Of a stretch of 64,000 bases of DNA, positions 35,403 through 44,724 are shown one piece after another (position 1 is the first letter of the stretch; every line of letters starts with the position of its first letter). The stretch covers positions 248,001-312,000 of the forward strand of contig JAIXMQ010000011.1 of the NCBI GenBank assembly GCA_025716855.1, given 5' to 3'. Under the pieces are notes generated by a model. The model was not told where the DNA came from. It ran no database searches and was given only the letters and a program-made list of their open reading frames with translations. The translations under genes were made by a program, and so were the position numbers. Source of the DNA: Pilaira anomala (lineage: Eukaryota > Mucoromycota > Mucoromycetes > Mucorales > Mucoraceae).

Positions 35403-36041
35403 TTATTTTTCTTCACAACCAATTGAGGCCAGGTGTTTTGCTTGTTGAATATGTTCTTTAAAAATCTTATCAGCACCATCCATAAAGCTCACATGCCCTT
35501 TCTTTAACAAAAGTAGATTTAAAGTGCGTTCATATACATCCCGATTTTTTAGTTCTGATCCATTGCTTTGTTTCCAACCATTGCTAACCCATAGATTTAA
35601 TTTTTTCATCGCCTGAAGGACATATCTTGAGTTAAATACAATTCTTATGAGCCCATCGTCGTCTAAACTTTGATGTATTGCATGATTAATTGCGTGCACA
35701 ATCGCCCTTTGTCTTGATATTGTTCCGGTTTTAAAACTTCCACTGCTGTTACGAATATGTTTGTCGCCCCAGAAAACACCATAATATCCGCTTTTTAATC
35801 CCTCTACGTAAATGGTATAATCCTCAGTAGCTGGAAGAGAATTGAGGGGGGAGGGAATCTCGGCTACGAGATCTGGAAAGTTAGCCAAGTATGCTTGAGC
35901 TTCCTCTATTGTCGTACACATTGAAACAGACGCGCCCGGATATCCTTGTATTTGCTTCTTACATTCTTCCCAAGTAGTATAAACACCTGGACGTCTACCG
36001 TAACGTACCGCGTAATAACATGTCTTTTGTTCAGTTTTCAT
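35403..36041 (-). CDS. RNase H1-like protein with degenerate catalytic residues
   Basis: 212 residues in one exon. The N-terminal hybrid-binding (viroplasmin-like) domain is well kept: CYYAVRYGRRPGVYTTWEEC and GYPGASVSMCTTIEEAQAYL. The C-terminal half aligns with RNase H1 (GYYGVFWGDKHIRN, ISRQRAIVHAINHAIH, NGWKQSNGSELKNRDVYERT). All four carboxylates are replaced: TDG is VEG, QRAE is QRAI, YTDS is VFNS, and the HxG/NEEAD segment reads MDGADKIFKEHIQQAKHLA. It should therefore bind RNA-DNA hybrids without cutting. No introns, unlike most neighbours, so an origin by retrocopy is possible. The frame is intact, which argues against a plain pseudogene. Confidence 0.85.
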   Translation of the reverse strand: MKTEQKTCYYAVRYGRRPGVYTTWEECKKQIQGYPGASVSMCTTIEEAQAYLANFPDLVAEIPSPLNSLPATEDYTIYVEGLKSGYYGVFWGDKHIRNSSGSFKTGTISRQRAIVHAINHAIHQSLDDDGLIRIVFNSRYVLQAMKKLNLWVSNGWKQSNGSELKNRDVYERTLNLLLLKKGHVSFMDGADKIFKEHIQQAKHLASIGCEEK

Positions 36042-36527
36042 GTTTGAGAGGAATGAGGTTGAAATGAATTTTTTTAAAAAGAAAAGGTTAAAAAGAAGAA
36101 GGGATGTTTTATGTATAAATCTAAAAATTGCGGTAAATAAAAATCTATTGTTGTTGTGTCAAAATACAAGTTTTAAATGATTATTTTAGTAGGATTACTA
36201 GAAGTTTTCTTGTTTTTTTTTTATACATCTAATATAATTCAAGGGATTTGCTATTGTAACTTAACATTTCGTTTGTAATGATGATTAAAATCATCTGTTT
36301 CAACCAAATATTAATTCTATTTTTTATTAAATCTATTAAAATAATATCAGTCAGAAAACCATAATCTCATTCTTTTTTTTTTTTTCTTTGTTGTTGTTGT
36401 CAATATTTTTTAAACAACTATACAAAGTCCCGGCTTTGCTTTTATTAAAACAAGTATCTTTAGGACTTACTCTAGCAAAACATAAGTAATTATGAACGTC
36501 TCACGATAAAGAGAGAAAAACAAAATA
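36042..36527. other. Spacer between the RNase H1-like gene and tRNA-Val
   Basis: RNase H1-like promoter and tRNA 3' flank. Plus-strand T runs at about 36211-36221 and 36374-36386 could not serve the minus-strand tRNA as terminator; no T run is seen immediately downstream of it on minus beyond TTTTG/TTTTTC at about 36511-36524. Confidence 0.4.
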
Positions 36528-36601
36528 TGATTTCTGCCAGACTTGAACTGGCGACCGTCTGCGTGTTAAGCAGACGTGATAACCGACTACACCAAGAAAC
36601 C
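36528..36601 (-). tRNA. tRNA-Val (anticodon AAC)
   Basis: On minus the gene opens GGTTTCTTGGTGTAGTCGG and ends CTGGCAGAAATCA. The 7-bp acceptor stem GGTTTCT/AGAAATC pairs with one G-T. The anticodon arm is TCTGC-TTAACAC-GCAGA, giving anticodon AAC. The T loop GTTCAAGTC is the B box and TGGTGTAGTCGG the A box. There is no intron. The first 17 nt are duplicated at 38413-38430. Confidence 0.93.
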
Positions 36602-36602
36602 A
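36585..36602 (+). repeat. 18-bp duplication, copy inside the tRNA-Val gene
   Basis: GACTACACCAAGAAACCA: tRNA nucleotides 1-17 plus one upstream base. Identical to 38413-38430, on the other side of the ORF1-only element. Confidence 0.9.
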
Positions 36603-38412
36603 CACACATTTCTTTCACTTTTAAAACACTTTTTATTTTGTACTACCTCAAAAAAATTTTTTTTTTACAACAACAACAGTTAGATTTTACATTTAAACGA
36701 TAATATTCCATTCTAATGAGTGGGGTTCCTATCTCTATCCCTCCACGTAGTGGAAGAACAAACTCTGATAGCTCCTTTTCTCAACAACGTAACAGTATTA
36801 AACAAAATACTTTACATAAAATAAATAAACAACAACAAAAAAAAATTGTACGCCACTCTCGCACTGGTTCAAACAACTCTCTCTCTCCCACTTCTCAAGG
36901 AATTAAAACAAATGACAGCAATAATAGCTTACCACCCTCACCTACATCTACAACACTTCTTGAAAATGTTATTTCATTGATGCAATTTCCCGACTATCGA
37001 AATAAAGTGATATGTCCTACATGTAACAGTACAGGTACCATTATTAATAAAAATAGTACTACCTCTAGACAAACAACAGATCCCAGACCAGATCAACAAT
37101 TTAAATGTAACAACTGTAAAAAGTTTGTTACCATCACACAATTACGCAGTCTTATTTCAACAGCAATTGGTACATCATCATTCGCCTTGCCTAACACCAC
37201 TGATAACAATAATAATAGTAATTATAAAAACAAGATCAACAACAATAACAGCACCAACAGTGATTCAATCATGGAATTGGATAATAAATCTTCTTCTTCT
37301 TCATCACCTCAACAACAGCAACATTCAACAAATGATTTTCTATTAAACAAATTATCAATTTTAGAACAACGTTTAGATTCATTTCAAGTCATCATTGATG
37401 AAAATATCTCTATGAAAGCTGAAATAAAAAGACTTACTTTAATTATAAAAAGTATGCAACAAAAACCAGCAGATCTTATTGAAAATGTGCAAAAACAAAT
37501 AACAAAAAAATCACAAAAAAATGCATCTATTTATAACAATAATAATAACAACAACGAAGAAGATGTTGGTGATACCCACATGCACCATGCAGGGGAAGCC
37601 TCATCTTCAGGTAACACAAAATTAATTGATTACGATCAAAATTTTCCATCTATTTTACCACAACAACAACAACAACAAGAACAACAACAACCATCAAAAA
37701 TAAAAAAGAAAAAATCAATAAAAAATCATCGCTCATATAAACCAACTGAAAAGGATTTAGTTATAGCACAACGTACCTTTCAGGAAAAAAAAGAACAAGA
37801 TATCAGCAATTTTATTTATACGTATGTTCCAGTACATCGTAGGTTCAGATCAAGCGAGTTAAGAAAAAAACTCTCTCTCCTCGGATTAGATAACGTTCAA
37901 ATCTTAGATGCCTACTGCCCAGATTGGAAAGTAGCTGCAATACTAACACACGAAAAATATCAACCACAATTAATTGAAGCCTTTTCTAAAGCAAAAATTC
38001 TCACTTCTTTTTACAATCATTTGGATCCAATTCATATTCGTGATCCCAAACATCAACATTTAACAACTGAACAAAAATTAGATCTTTCTAAAACAATTCA
38101 AAATAACAACATGATGCGCGCATTGAAACATATGCGTTTTACAGCCAAATATTCAGTAGCCAGATCATTCTTTCGAGATGGTCTAATCACTTTAACACAA
38201 TTACAAGACACACTCAAATCCAGATATATATCTGATGCTACAGGTTTTGTTACTTCTGTAATGGAACCTTAACATTTTAAACTTTCGCCTTTTTTTTTCT
38301 TAAACATTACAAGAATTTTTTTATATCATATTTACATTTATCCTTTCTTTGGGGGAGTAACTAGTACTCATGGCGTTGCTAAGACGACCACCTCTTTAAT
38401 AAAAACCTCTTT
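36603..38412 (+). mobile_element. ORF1-only ('half-LINE') retroelement inserted in the tRNA-Val 5' end
   Basis: About 1.81 kb bounded by a perfect 18-bp direct repeat, holding one long ORF that resembles LINE ORF1 proteins of Mucorales and no reverse transcriptase. The 3' end has a 15-nt unit repeated about 1.5 times (ACCTCTTTAATAAAA, ACCTCTTT) directly before the duplication, like the short-repeat tails of some non-LTR elements. The 5' part has a CAACAACAACA leader similar to that of the LINE at 6.5 kb. The ORF1 likeness is from memory of the family and is inference; the boundaries are seen directly. Confidence 0.75.
36716..38272 (+). CDS. LINE ORF1-like protein with zinc ribbon and conserved C-terminal domain
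   Basis: 518 residues, one exon, no interruption. Residues about 98-140 form a zinc-ribbon-like CPTC...CNNC pair (VICPTCNSTGT and FKCNNCKKFV). The middle is Asn/Gln/Ser-rich with poly-N and poly-Q stretches and a short coiled coil (NKLSILEQRLDSFQ, MKAEIKRLTLIIKSMQ). The last 180 residues are compact: YTYVPVHRRFRSSELRKKL, NVQILDAYCPDWKVAAILTH, HLDPIHIRDPKHQ and TAKYSVARSFFRDGLITLTQ. This C-terminal part is what I associate with ORF1 of Mucoralean LINEs. No RT, endonuclease or protease motif is present. Function here would be nucleic-acid binding; unproven. Confidence 0.75.
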   Translation: MSGVPISIPPRSGRTNSDSSFSQQRNSIKQNTLHKINKQQQKKIVRHSRTGSNNSLSPTSQGIKTNDSNNSLPPSPTSTTLLENVISLMQFPDYRNKVICPTCNSTGTIINKNSTTSRQTTDPRPDQQFKCNNCKKFVTITQLRSLISTAIGTSSFALPNTTDNNNNSNYKNKINNNNSTNSDSIMELDNKSSSSSSPQQQQHSTNDFLLNKLSILEQRLDSFQVIIDENISMKAEIKRLTLIIKSMQQKPADLIENVQKQITKKSQKNASIYNNNNNNNEEDVGDTHMHHAGEASSSGNTKLIDYDQNFPSILPQQQQQQEQQQPSKIKKKKSIKNHRSYKPTEKDLVIAQRTFQEKKEQDISNFIYTYVPVHRRFRSSELRKKLSLLGLDNVQILDAYCPDWKVAAILTHEKYQPQLIEAFSKAKILTSFYNHLDPIHIRDPKHQHLTTEQKLDLSKTIQNNNMMRALKHMRFTAKYSVARSFFRDGLITLTQLQDTLKSRYISDATGFVTSVMEP

Positions 38413-38430
38413 GACTACACCAAGAAACCA
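38413..38430 (+). repeat. 18-bp duplication, distal copy of the tRNA-Val 5' end
   Basis: GACTACACCAAGAAACCA, identical to 36585-36602. It is too short to be a tRNA and marks the far end of the element. Confidence 0.9.
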
Positions 38431-38480
38431 TAGATGTTAGATGAAATAAAATTATTTAATTTATACAATATGTCAAAATT

Positions 38481-38509
38481 CACGTGACTATCACGTGAAT
38501 GTCACGTGA
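38481..38509. promoter_or_regulatory. Three CACGTGA E-boxes at exact 11-bp spacing
   Basis: CACGTGA starts at 38481, 38492 and 38503. CACGTG is the core site of bHLH factors such as Pho4 and Cbf1. The regular one-turn spacing puts all three on the same helix face. Which gene they serve is unclear. Confidence 0.6.
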
Positions 38510-38631
38510 AACTTGCGTTTAATTGAGGCATTAAATCTTTTCTTTGATTTGATTGGACGAGAAATCTTCCCGAAACAAAATCAAAAAATGATTTGAGCAG
38601 CTCTCGACCTAAACTTTTTTTTCAAAATCAA

Positions 38632-38999
38632 AAATGTGAGTATATCTTGACATTACAATGGTTTTGAATCATAGCTTTTTAATGATTTCTAATGCTAAAT
38701 TTTTCACTCTCTTGAATGCTTTAAAAATAAAGCCAAGTAATAATAAAGGTCAGTGGTTATTAAGAGAAAGCACAGTTTCTGTTAGGACATGTATATTTTT
38801 TAGAAATAAAATTATGAATTTAAATGCATAGAAAGGTGTCATATTGTCTAATAATATACGTTTATATTCTGATTTAGATTTTTGGGCCTAAAATCCATTT
38901 TTTTTTTTTTTGAGATTCAGGTCCAAAATTCTTTTTTGTCAAATTAAAGTTCTCTAATTCAATTGTTTTATTATATAATGTCAAGATATATCCACATTT
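38632..38999. mobile_element. Possible MITE, about 368 bp, with 24-bp inverted ends
   Basis: Left end AAATGTGAGTATATCTTGAC with CATTA following; the right end is its reverse complement with two adjacent changes (22 of 24 match). The interior is non-coding and has a second weaker palindrome (TTTGGGCCTAAAATC against GATTCAGGTCCAAA). No clear target duplication. Confidence 0.45.
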
Positions 39000-39641
39000 A
39001 AACTCTTTGAAGAAATCCAAAGGTAAGGACTGGCAGAATTTTACCTAAACATGTATTTTTTCCTTTTCTTGTTTGATTTGATAGGCTCAAAAAAAAAGCT
39101 TTTCTGCTTCTCCTTTTCTTTATCAAAAAAAAAAACAAGTTATGGTCAGTAAACATGTAATATAGCGTAGGGTGTTTAATACCGTAATGCTACGATAGTT
39201 TAAAAAAGGCTCGTTTATTCTTTTTTTTTAAAAAAAAAACTGGGTGATTTGGCGAGAAAAAAAAAAGTATAAGTGATAGAAATCATCGTGATAGAAAATC
39301 TAACTCGGTGATGTTTCCCTAACATGTTGTGGTGTAGAAGTCATATAAAACTTAATAATTAATGTCATACCATAATTGTTAATAAAGATAAAGTCCACTT
39401 AAATAATAATAAAAAAAAAGTTCTTCCCCCTTTAAAATATCCATTAGGAAGTTTATAATGTGATCCATATTTTTTTTTTAAAAAGGTTTATGAAAAAATC
39501 TTTAAAGGAAATGACCTCTTTAATTACAAATAGCTATAGGTTGTCATTAGTTAAATAAAGTTTATTAGCATATTTTAGATATAGTATATATATAGCAAGA
39601 GAGAGAGAGAGAGAGAAAGAGAGATAGAGAGAGTATTTTAT

Positions 39642-42600
39642 TTAAAGAGATACCAAATCATCTATACAAGTAAAATTAGTAACGAAAATAAAAATAAAAA
39701 ATGAAATAAATATTATTACCTGTAGAAGCAGCAGCTAATAATTCAGGAAACAAGTTTGGATAATTTGCAGGATCAGCTAAGCTTTCAGCTACTTTAGACT
39801 TTTGTTTTCCATTTAGATCAGCCTTCCATAACTGAACAATCTCAGATATCTTTTGAGGACAATAGGTTCGAGCGAATAAAGCTGCTTCAGGAAGTCGATC
39901 TGTCTTGATTAATAAATCCAAGAGCTCATCTACTGCATGCAAGTTTAATAAAGCAGTGAATGCAATATTATGTTTTCCTTCTTCCACTACATACATGAAA
40001 ATATGAATAAATTGTAATATTTTCTTTTTATCTATCATACTTACATGACTTATCAGCAACATAACGAAGCCCTTCTCGGTTTCCACTAGAGAGATAAAAC
40101 AACAATAATCCATTCAAATCATGTGAGTTCTTTAAACATCTCTCTGCCAACTTAAACTTGAAATCCGCTGTAGCACGATCACCCAAGACTCTCCATTTAG
40201 CTACACTCTTTGTCTTTTCTGCAATCTCTGTTGCAATATCTAATTTTCCAAGCTGGATCGATAAATCGAATTTTTGATCGTCGTCTGATGTGATATCTAA
40301 TGCAAGTTCTTTCAAGTTTTGTGATTCGAGGAAACGAGCAATACGGCTTATTTGAGATTTTGGAATATTATCAATTAAACTTTGTGCTTCTTCGAGGTCT
40401 CCACGTAAAACTGCAGTTTGGTATTGAATTACGGCTAATGAAAGAGAATAGCTGGAAATATTGACATCCTTTAATAGAATTTAGTGAGTATTTCATTAAT
40501 TAAAACCAAATTTTTATTATTTGTCTATCTCACTTACTCTATCTGCAAGATAAATTCGACTATCTCTTGGTGAATATCTCAATAAATACATTTGTCTAAT
40601 AAGACAATAAAAGTTAGTAGAGCAAACTTAATAAAAGTGGATGTACTTACTTGTCAGAGTGACTAATGGTATATACTTGACTACCAACAAGATAATTTAA
40701 TCGATTGGATCCGTTAGTGTAAATGAAACAATCACCAGCCCAAGATCCAGTCTTTACACTTTCAGAGATCTCCGTGATGAACTCAAAGGCTTCTTCCACA
40801 CCTTCTTCTCCTGTATTTCCACCATTTTCCAAAAACGTCATGTAAGCAGTAGGATTGTATCTCAAGACATAGAAAGAGTCGTCACATACAATTGTAATTA
40901 AGTCTCCAGCATCTGACCAAATCACCTTTTTGTAAAAAAAAAAAAAAAAAGACTTAGATATCTCAATATTGAAAATAATAATAATAGGAAAAAAACTTAC
41001 ATCTTTACATTCAACATCAATACGTCGAACAAGCACACCAGTTTCCCAATCATAAAAGTTCAAGAAACTGTTTGATCGAACGCCTAATAATCCACCTCCA
41101 AAAATACCTTCAGCAGAATAAGCAAGTTTGGGTAAAAATCCAGCTCTTTCTTTAAAGTTCTTAAAGACTTTAACACGAGTAGCGGATTCGCGTACTGCAT
41201 ACGTATTAGAATCTGTAGCCCATACGCACTCTAAACCATTTCCAAAAGTTTTATTTCTCCAAGCTAATGCCGTATAGATAATAAATTCTCCATCACCACA
41301 TACAGACACAAATCTTCCGTTAGGTGAATGCTTTAACGTTTGAGGATAGATTTCACAACTTCCTAAATCTTTGATTGGTAACCCTAATCGTTCTCCATCT
41401 TTAATATCATCATCTAAAATAAAGGAGAGAGAGAGAGAGAGTAAATGATTCAATTCATCTTTTTAAAACTTTGTATATTTTTTTTTTTTACCAACACTGG
41501 TCTTGACATTAGCTGTTTGAATCTCTGCATTCTTTGCCCAAATGATTTTTCCTGAACTATCCATAGACACCACAGGTTCTTCACGACCTAATCGAATGAC
41601 TACAGAACCTTCATCAAAACCTAACGCAATATTATTTCCATTCTTTTGACACGAAATACACCAAGCACGTTCTAATCCATAATCCAAAGTATTTTCTAAT
41701 CGATACGTATCTGAGTTCCATAAACACACTGTACCATCTTCCGATCCAGAGATAATAATAGGTAATTCAGGATGAAATACTGCAAAGTTTACATTTTGAC
41801 GATGTGCATTCAACGTTTGAACACAATTTTTATTTTGATAATCCCAAATTCTGACCGTACTATAGAAAAAAAAAAAAAAGAAGTGTTTAGTATTTTTCCA
41901 ATTATTTGAATATTTATATGAACTTTACTTGTCATCAGCACAAGAAGCCAAATAAGGTTTATCTCCTCCATGATAATAATCTACAAAATTCACACCACGT
42001 TCGTGTCCCTCCAATACAAAATTCGATCGACTCGAACCAAGAGACCAAATACGAATTGTGCCATCCAAACTAGCAGATGCAAATGTATTGGTATCTTTTG
42101 GATTGAACGCAACATGCATCACAAAATGATCATGTCCCTGGAACACTTGAACACATTTCCATGATTTCTCCCAATCCCATAATCGAATCGTCATATCGTC
42201 CGAACAAGATAAAACAAAGGGCTTAGTAGGATGCACAGCTAAATTACGAATATAATCTGGATGTCCTTCAAAACTCGTTACTTTTTCATGTGTGTTGTAG
42301 TTGAATACTCGGATTTGGGCGTCATCGGATCCTGTCACAAACCAATTCTTTCGTGCAATAAATCTAGCTGCTCGGACTGTTGAAAGAAGTGGATTATTAG
42401 GTTCTTGTTTTTATTGCTTCTCTCTCTCTCTCTTTCTTTTTATTACCTGGGGATTCAGATACTTCAAATGTTTTTACAAGTTGCTGTTATTTTTTTTTTT
42501 TAATTTAAATATAATTTTTTTTTTTTTAAAAAAAAAAAAAGTGTGTACCTGAGTTTCATAATTATAGATATTAACATGGCCACTATATAAACTGGACAAT

Positions 42601-42834
42601 AACCATGGTTCGGTAGGATGAATATCTACACTTTTAACTCGAGCAGAGCGAGATAACAATTTACGCTATACACTTTATAAGTTCATCATCTAAAACAAAA
42701 AATAAAAACGTATTTTTTTTTTTTTTTTTACCTTGACATCAATTTTCATACCCTATAAAGGAACAAAAAGTTAGTTTAAAACTGTCTGAATCGAGATGAG
42801 TAAAGTAGTATTGGTTCTTACCATGGTGTCTAGA
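39642..42834 (-). CDS. SEC27: Coatomer subunit beta' (beta'-COP, Sec27)
   Basis: Part of the COPI coat that returns proteins from Golgi to ER. Start at 42834: exon 1 codes only the ATG, exon 2 GMKIDVK, and then [20 protein letters not shown] follows. Stop at 39644-39642, in a tiny last exon (TDDLVSL). WD40 repeats fill the N-terminal half ([72 protein letters not shown]). A second propeller ([33 protein letters not shown]) and an alpha-solenoid ([57 protein letters not shown]) follow. About 820-830 residues, shorter than the animal protein at the C-terminus, as in other fungi. About ten introns. Confidence 0.95.
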
Positions 42835-43343
42835 TGATAAAAGTATAAAAAATGTGAAAGAGAGAGAGAGAGAGGACTTGAAACTTTTTTTAATGTTTTT
42901 TTTTGTGCGTCATCAGAATTTTAATTTATCGAACATAAACACTTTTAAACACCTTTTGTACAACTTGAACATGTCAATGCATTTCTTTTTTAAAAAAAAA
43001 AAAGAAATATTATCATAACTTGCTTGATTTTTACGCTGTTGCTATGCAAAAAAAAAAAAAAAAAAAAAATTGATTTTTTAAATTGCGTTGCTAGGTTTCT
43101 CTCCCCCCTTTTTTTTTATATCAACAAATTTTTAACTTTATCATGGACTTCTCTATTTGTATGATGATTGTGTAAACACACATACCAAATAAAAAAATAA
43201 AATAAAATAAAATAAAATAAAATAAAATAAAAAAAAAAACCTTGCGGAGCTAACATGTCAAGTACAGATAGTGCGCCTTTCTTTTTTCTTTCTCATTTTT
43301 TTTATTATTTCATTTACATCTTTTTATCTATTTCAAAATTACC
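42835..43343. other. Divergent promoter region between SEC27 and the copper transporter
   Basis: Homopolymer-rich with an AAAAT pentanucleotide microsatellite at about 43195-43229. Both flanking genes start from here. No gene. Confidence 0.6.
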
Positions 43344-44093
43344 ATGGAAAACGGTTATAAAAAATGGTTTCACAGTGGTAATAAGATAAACATCATGTAT
43401 ATATACATATATATATAAAACTAAACAAGATAGATAGACACGGAAGGATTTCATCTTTTATTTGAACCATTAACATTCACTGAAAGTAGTGATTTTATAA
43501 CTGGATATCTCTTGGTTAGCATCCTATGTGCTTTAGAAAGAGGAATCACGTACTGGCTAGACTGCCGAACTGATGATCAACTCATAAACGCACGTACAGC
43601 AGATTATATCTATCAAGTATTAGCACGTACTATCATGTATGGACTTGCTACCACCTTGAAATTTTTGTACATGCTTGTTGTCATGTATTTTAATACGGGC
43701 TTATTCTTTGCAGTGGTATGTATTTATATTATATCTGTATTACATTGACAATTTTCATTTGACGCTATTTTTATGTAATGTAGGTAATTTCACTTACTTT
43801 ATCTCAACTTGTAGTTGAGTTAGTCAAGACAAGTAGACATAATAAAACGTAAAAAAAAAAAAAAAAGAAAGAAAGAAAACCTAAATCCATGTACATACAT
43901 ATAAAAAAAAACTAATTCTTACTACAGTGGACCGCTACATAAATTACAAAATAAAGGATATAGTGATTTATCGGTGGTTGCTCAAACTAATGCAGAAGAT
44001 GAAGATGAAGATGAAGACGAAGATGAAGAATACAGTAAAAGAAATCGATCAAAAGAATACAATATACCAAAGATTGTGATCAGTGAAACCTAA
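43344..44093 (+). CDS. Ctr-type copper transporter
   Basis: Ctr proteins form trimers that move Cu(I) across the plasma or vacuolar membrane. Four exons (first MENGYKKWFHSG, ending about 43376), about 185 residues. The first membrane segment is FITGYLLVSILCALERGITY, preceded by WFHSGFHLLFEPLTF, the short Ctr N-terminus. The second span carries the MxxxM copper filter in FLYMLVVMYFNTGLFFAVV and the third is VISLTLSQLVVELV. The usual GxxxG packing motif of span 3 is replaced by SLTLS. The N-terminus lacks the Met-rich repeats of high-affinity Ctr1, as in vacuolar Ctr2-like proteins. The C-terminus has a long alternating Glu-Asp tract and no Cys motif. Subtype is inference. Confidence 0.85.
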
Positions 44094-44724
44094 ACTATGA
44101 TATTATTTTCAAAAAAAGAAAAAAAAAAAATACATATTTAAATAAAATAACAACATTCCTTTCTGTCAAAATTTCAAGTTGACCCAATGATAACATTTGT
44201 TTTGTTGTTGTTGTTGTTGTTGTTGTTGTAAATACAATGACACTGTCCTGAAAGAAAAAGATAAAAATAATAATCTTTTTGTACAGTCAAACTTAATAAT
44301 GAAAATTGTCGTTTTCAATTCTTTTTGTCTATTATGCCAAGTAGTTAAATTAGGCGGTTAAGTTACAATATTGTCCCTTTTCTTCTTTACTAGTTTTTTT
44401 TTTTTCTTTTATGTGTAGATACATTTAGGAGCAATCTGTCTAACTATTGTAAATCATATTTATCCTTATTTTCGATTATCAAATACAATACTGAAATAAC
44501 CTGATGATATATTAAAAGTTACATTCTTTTATTATGTACAATACATTACTGCATTTTATTTTTATTTTCATACAGTCTATTCTTTTAATAAACAAATAAA
44601 ATTTGCCAGGTACCTGCCAAAATAATACTTTCTTTTCATTGGTTAAAAATAAATGAAAAGAATAAAAAAGAGAGAGAAAAAAAAAATCTTTTCTCTTCTC
44701 TTTTGTCTTTTTTTCTTTTTGACA
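44094..44724. other. Spacer between the Ctr and Myb genes
   Basis: Contains a (TTG)9 microsatellite at about 44202-44228 and a pyrimidine-rich leader (44688-44720) before the next ATG. No gene. Confidence 0.55.

Larger units (their letters stand above)
38431..39641. other. Spacer between the half-LINE and beta'-COP
   Basis: Holds three phased CACGTGA boxes (38481-38509), a MITE-like inverted-repeat segment (38632-38999) and a GA-rich block at 39599-39634 just past the beta'-COP stop. No coding gene. Confidence 0.55.

Noticed and set aside
38413..38430. Second tRNA-Val gene
   Set aside because: Only the first 17 nucleotides of the tRNA are present; the rest of the cloverleaf is missing. Reinterpreted as a target-site duplication.
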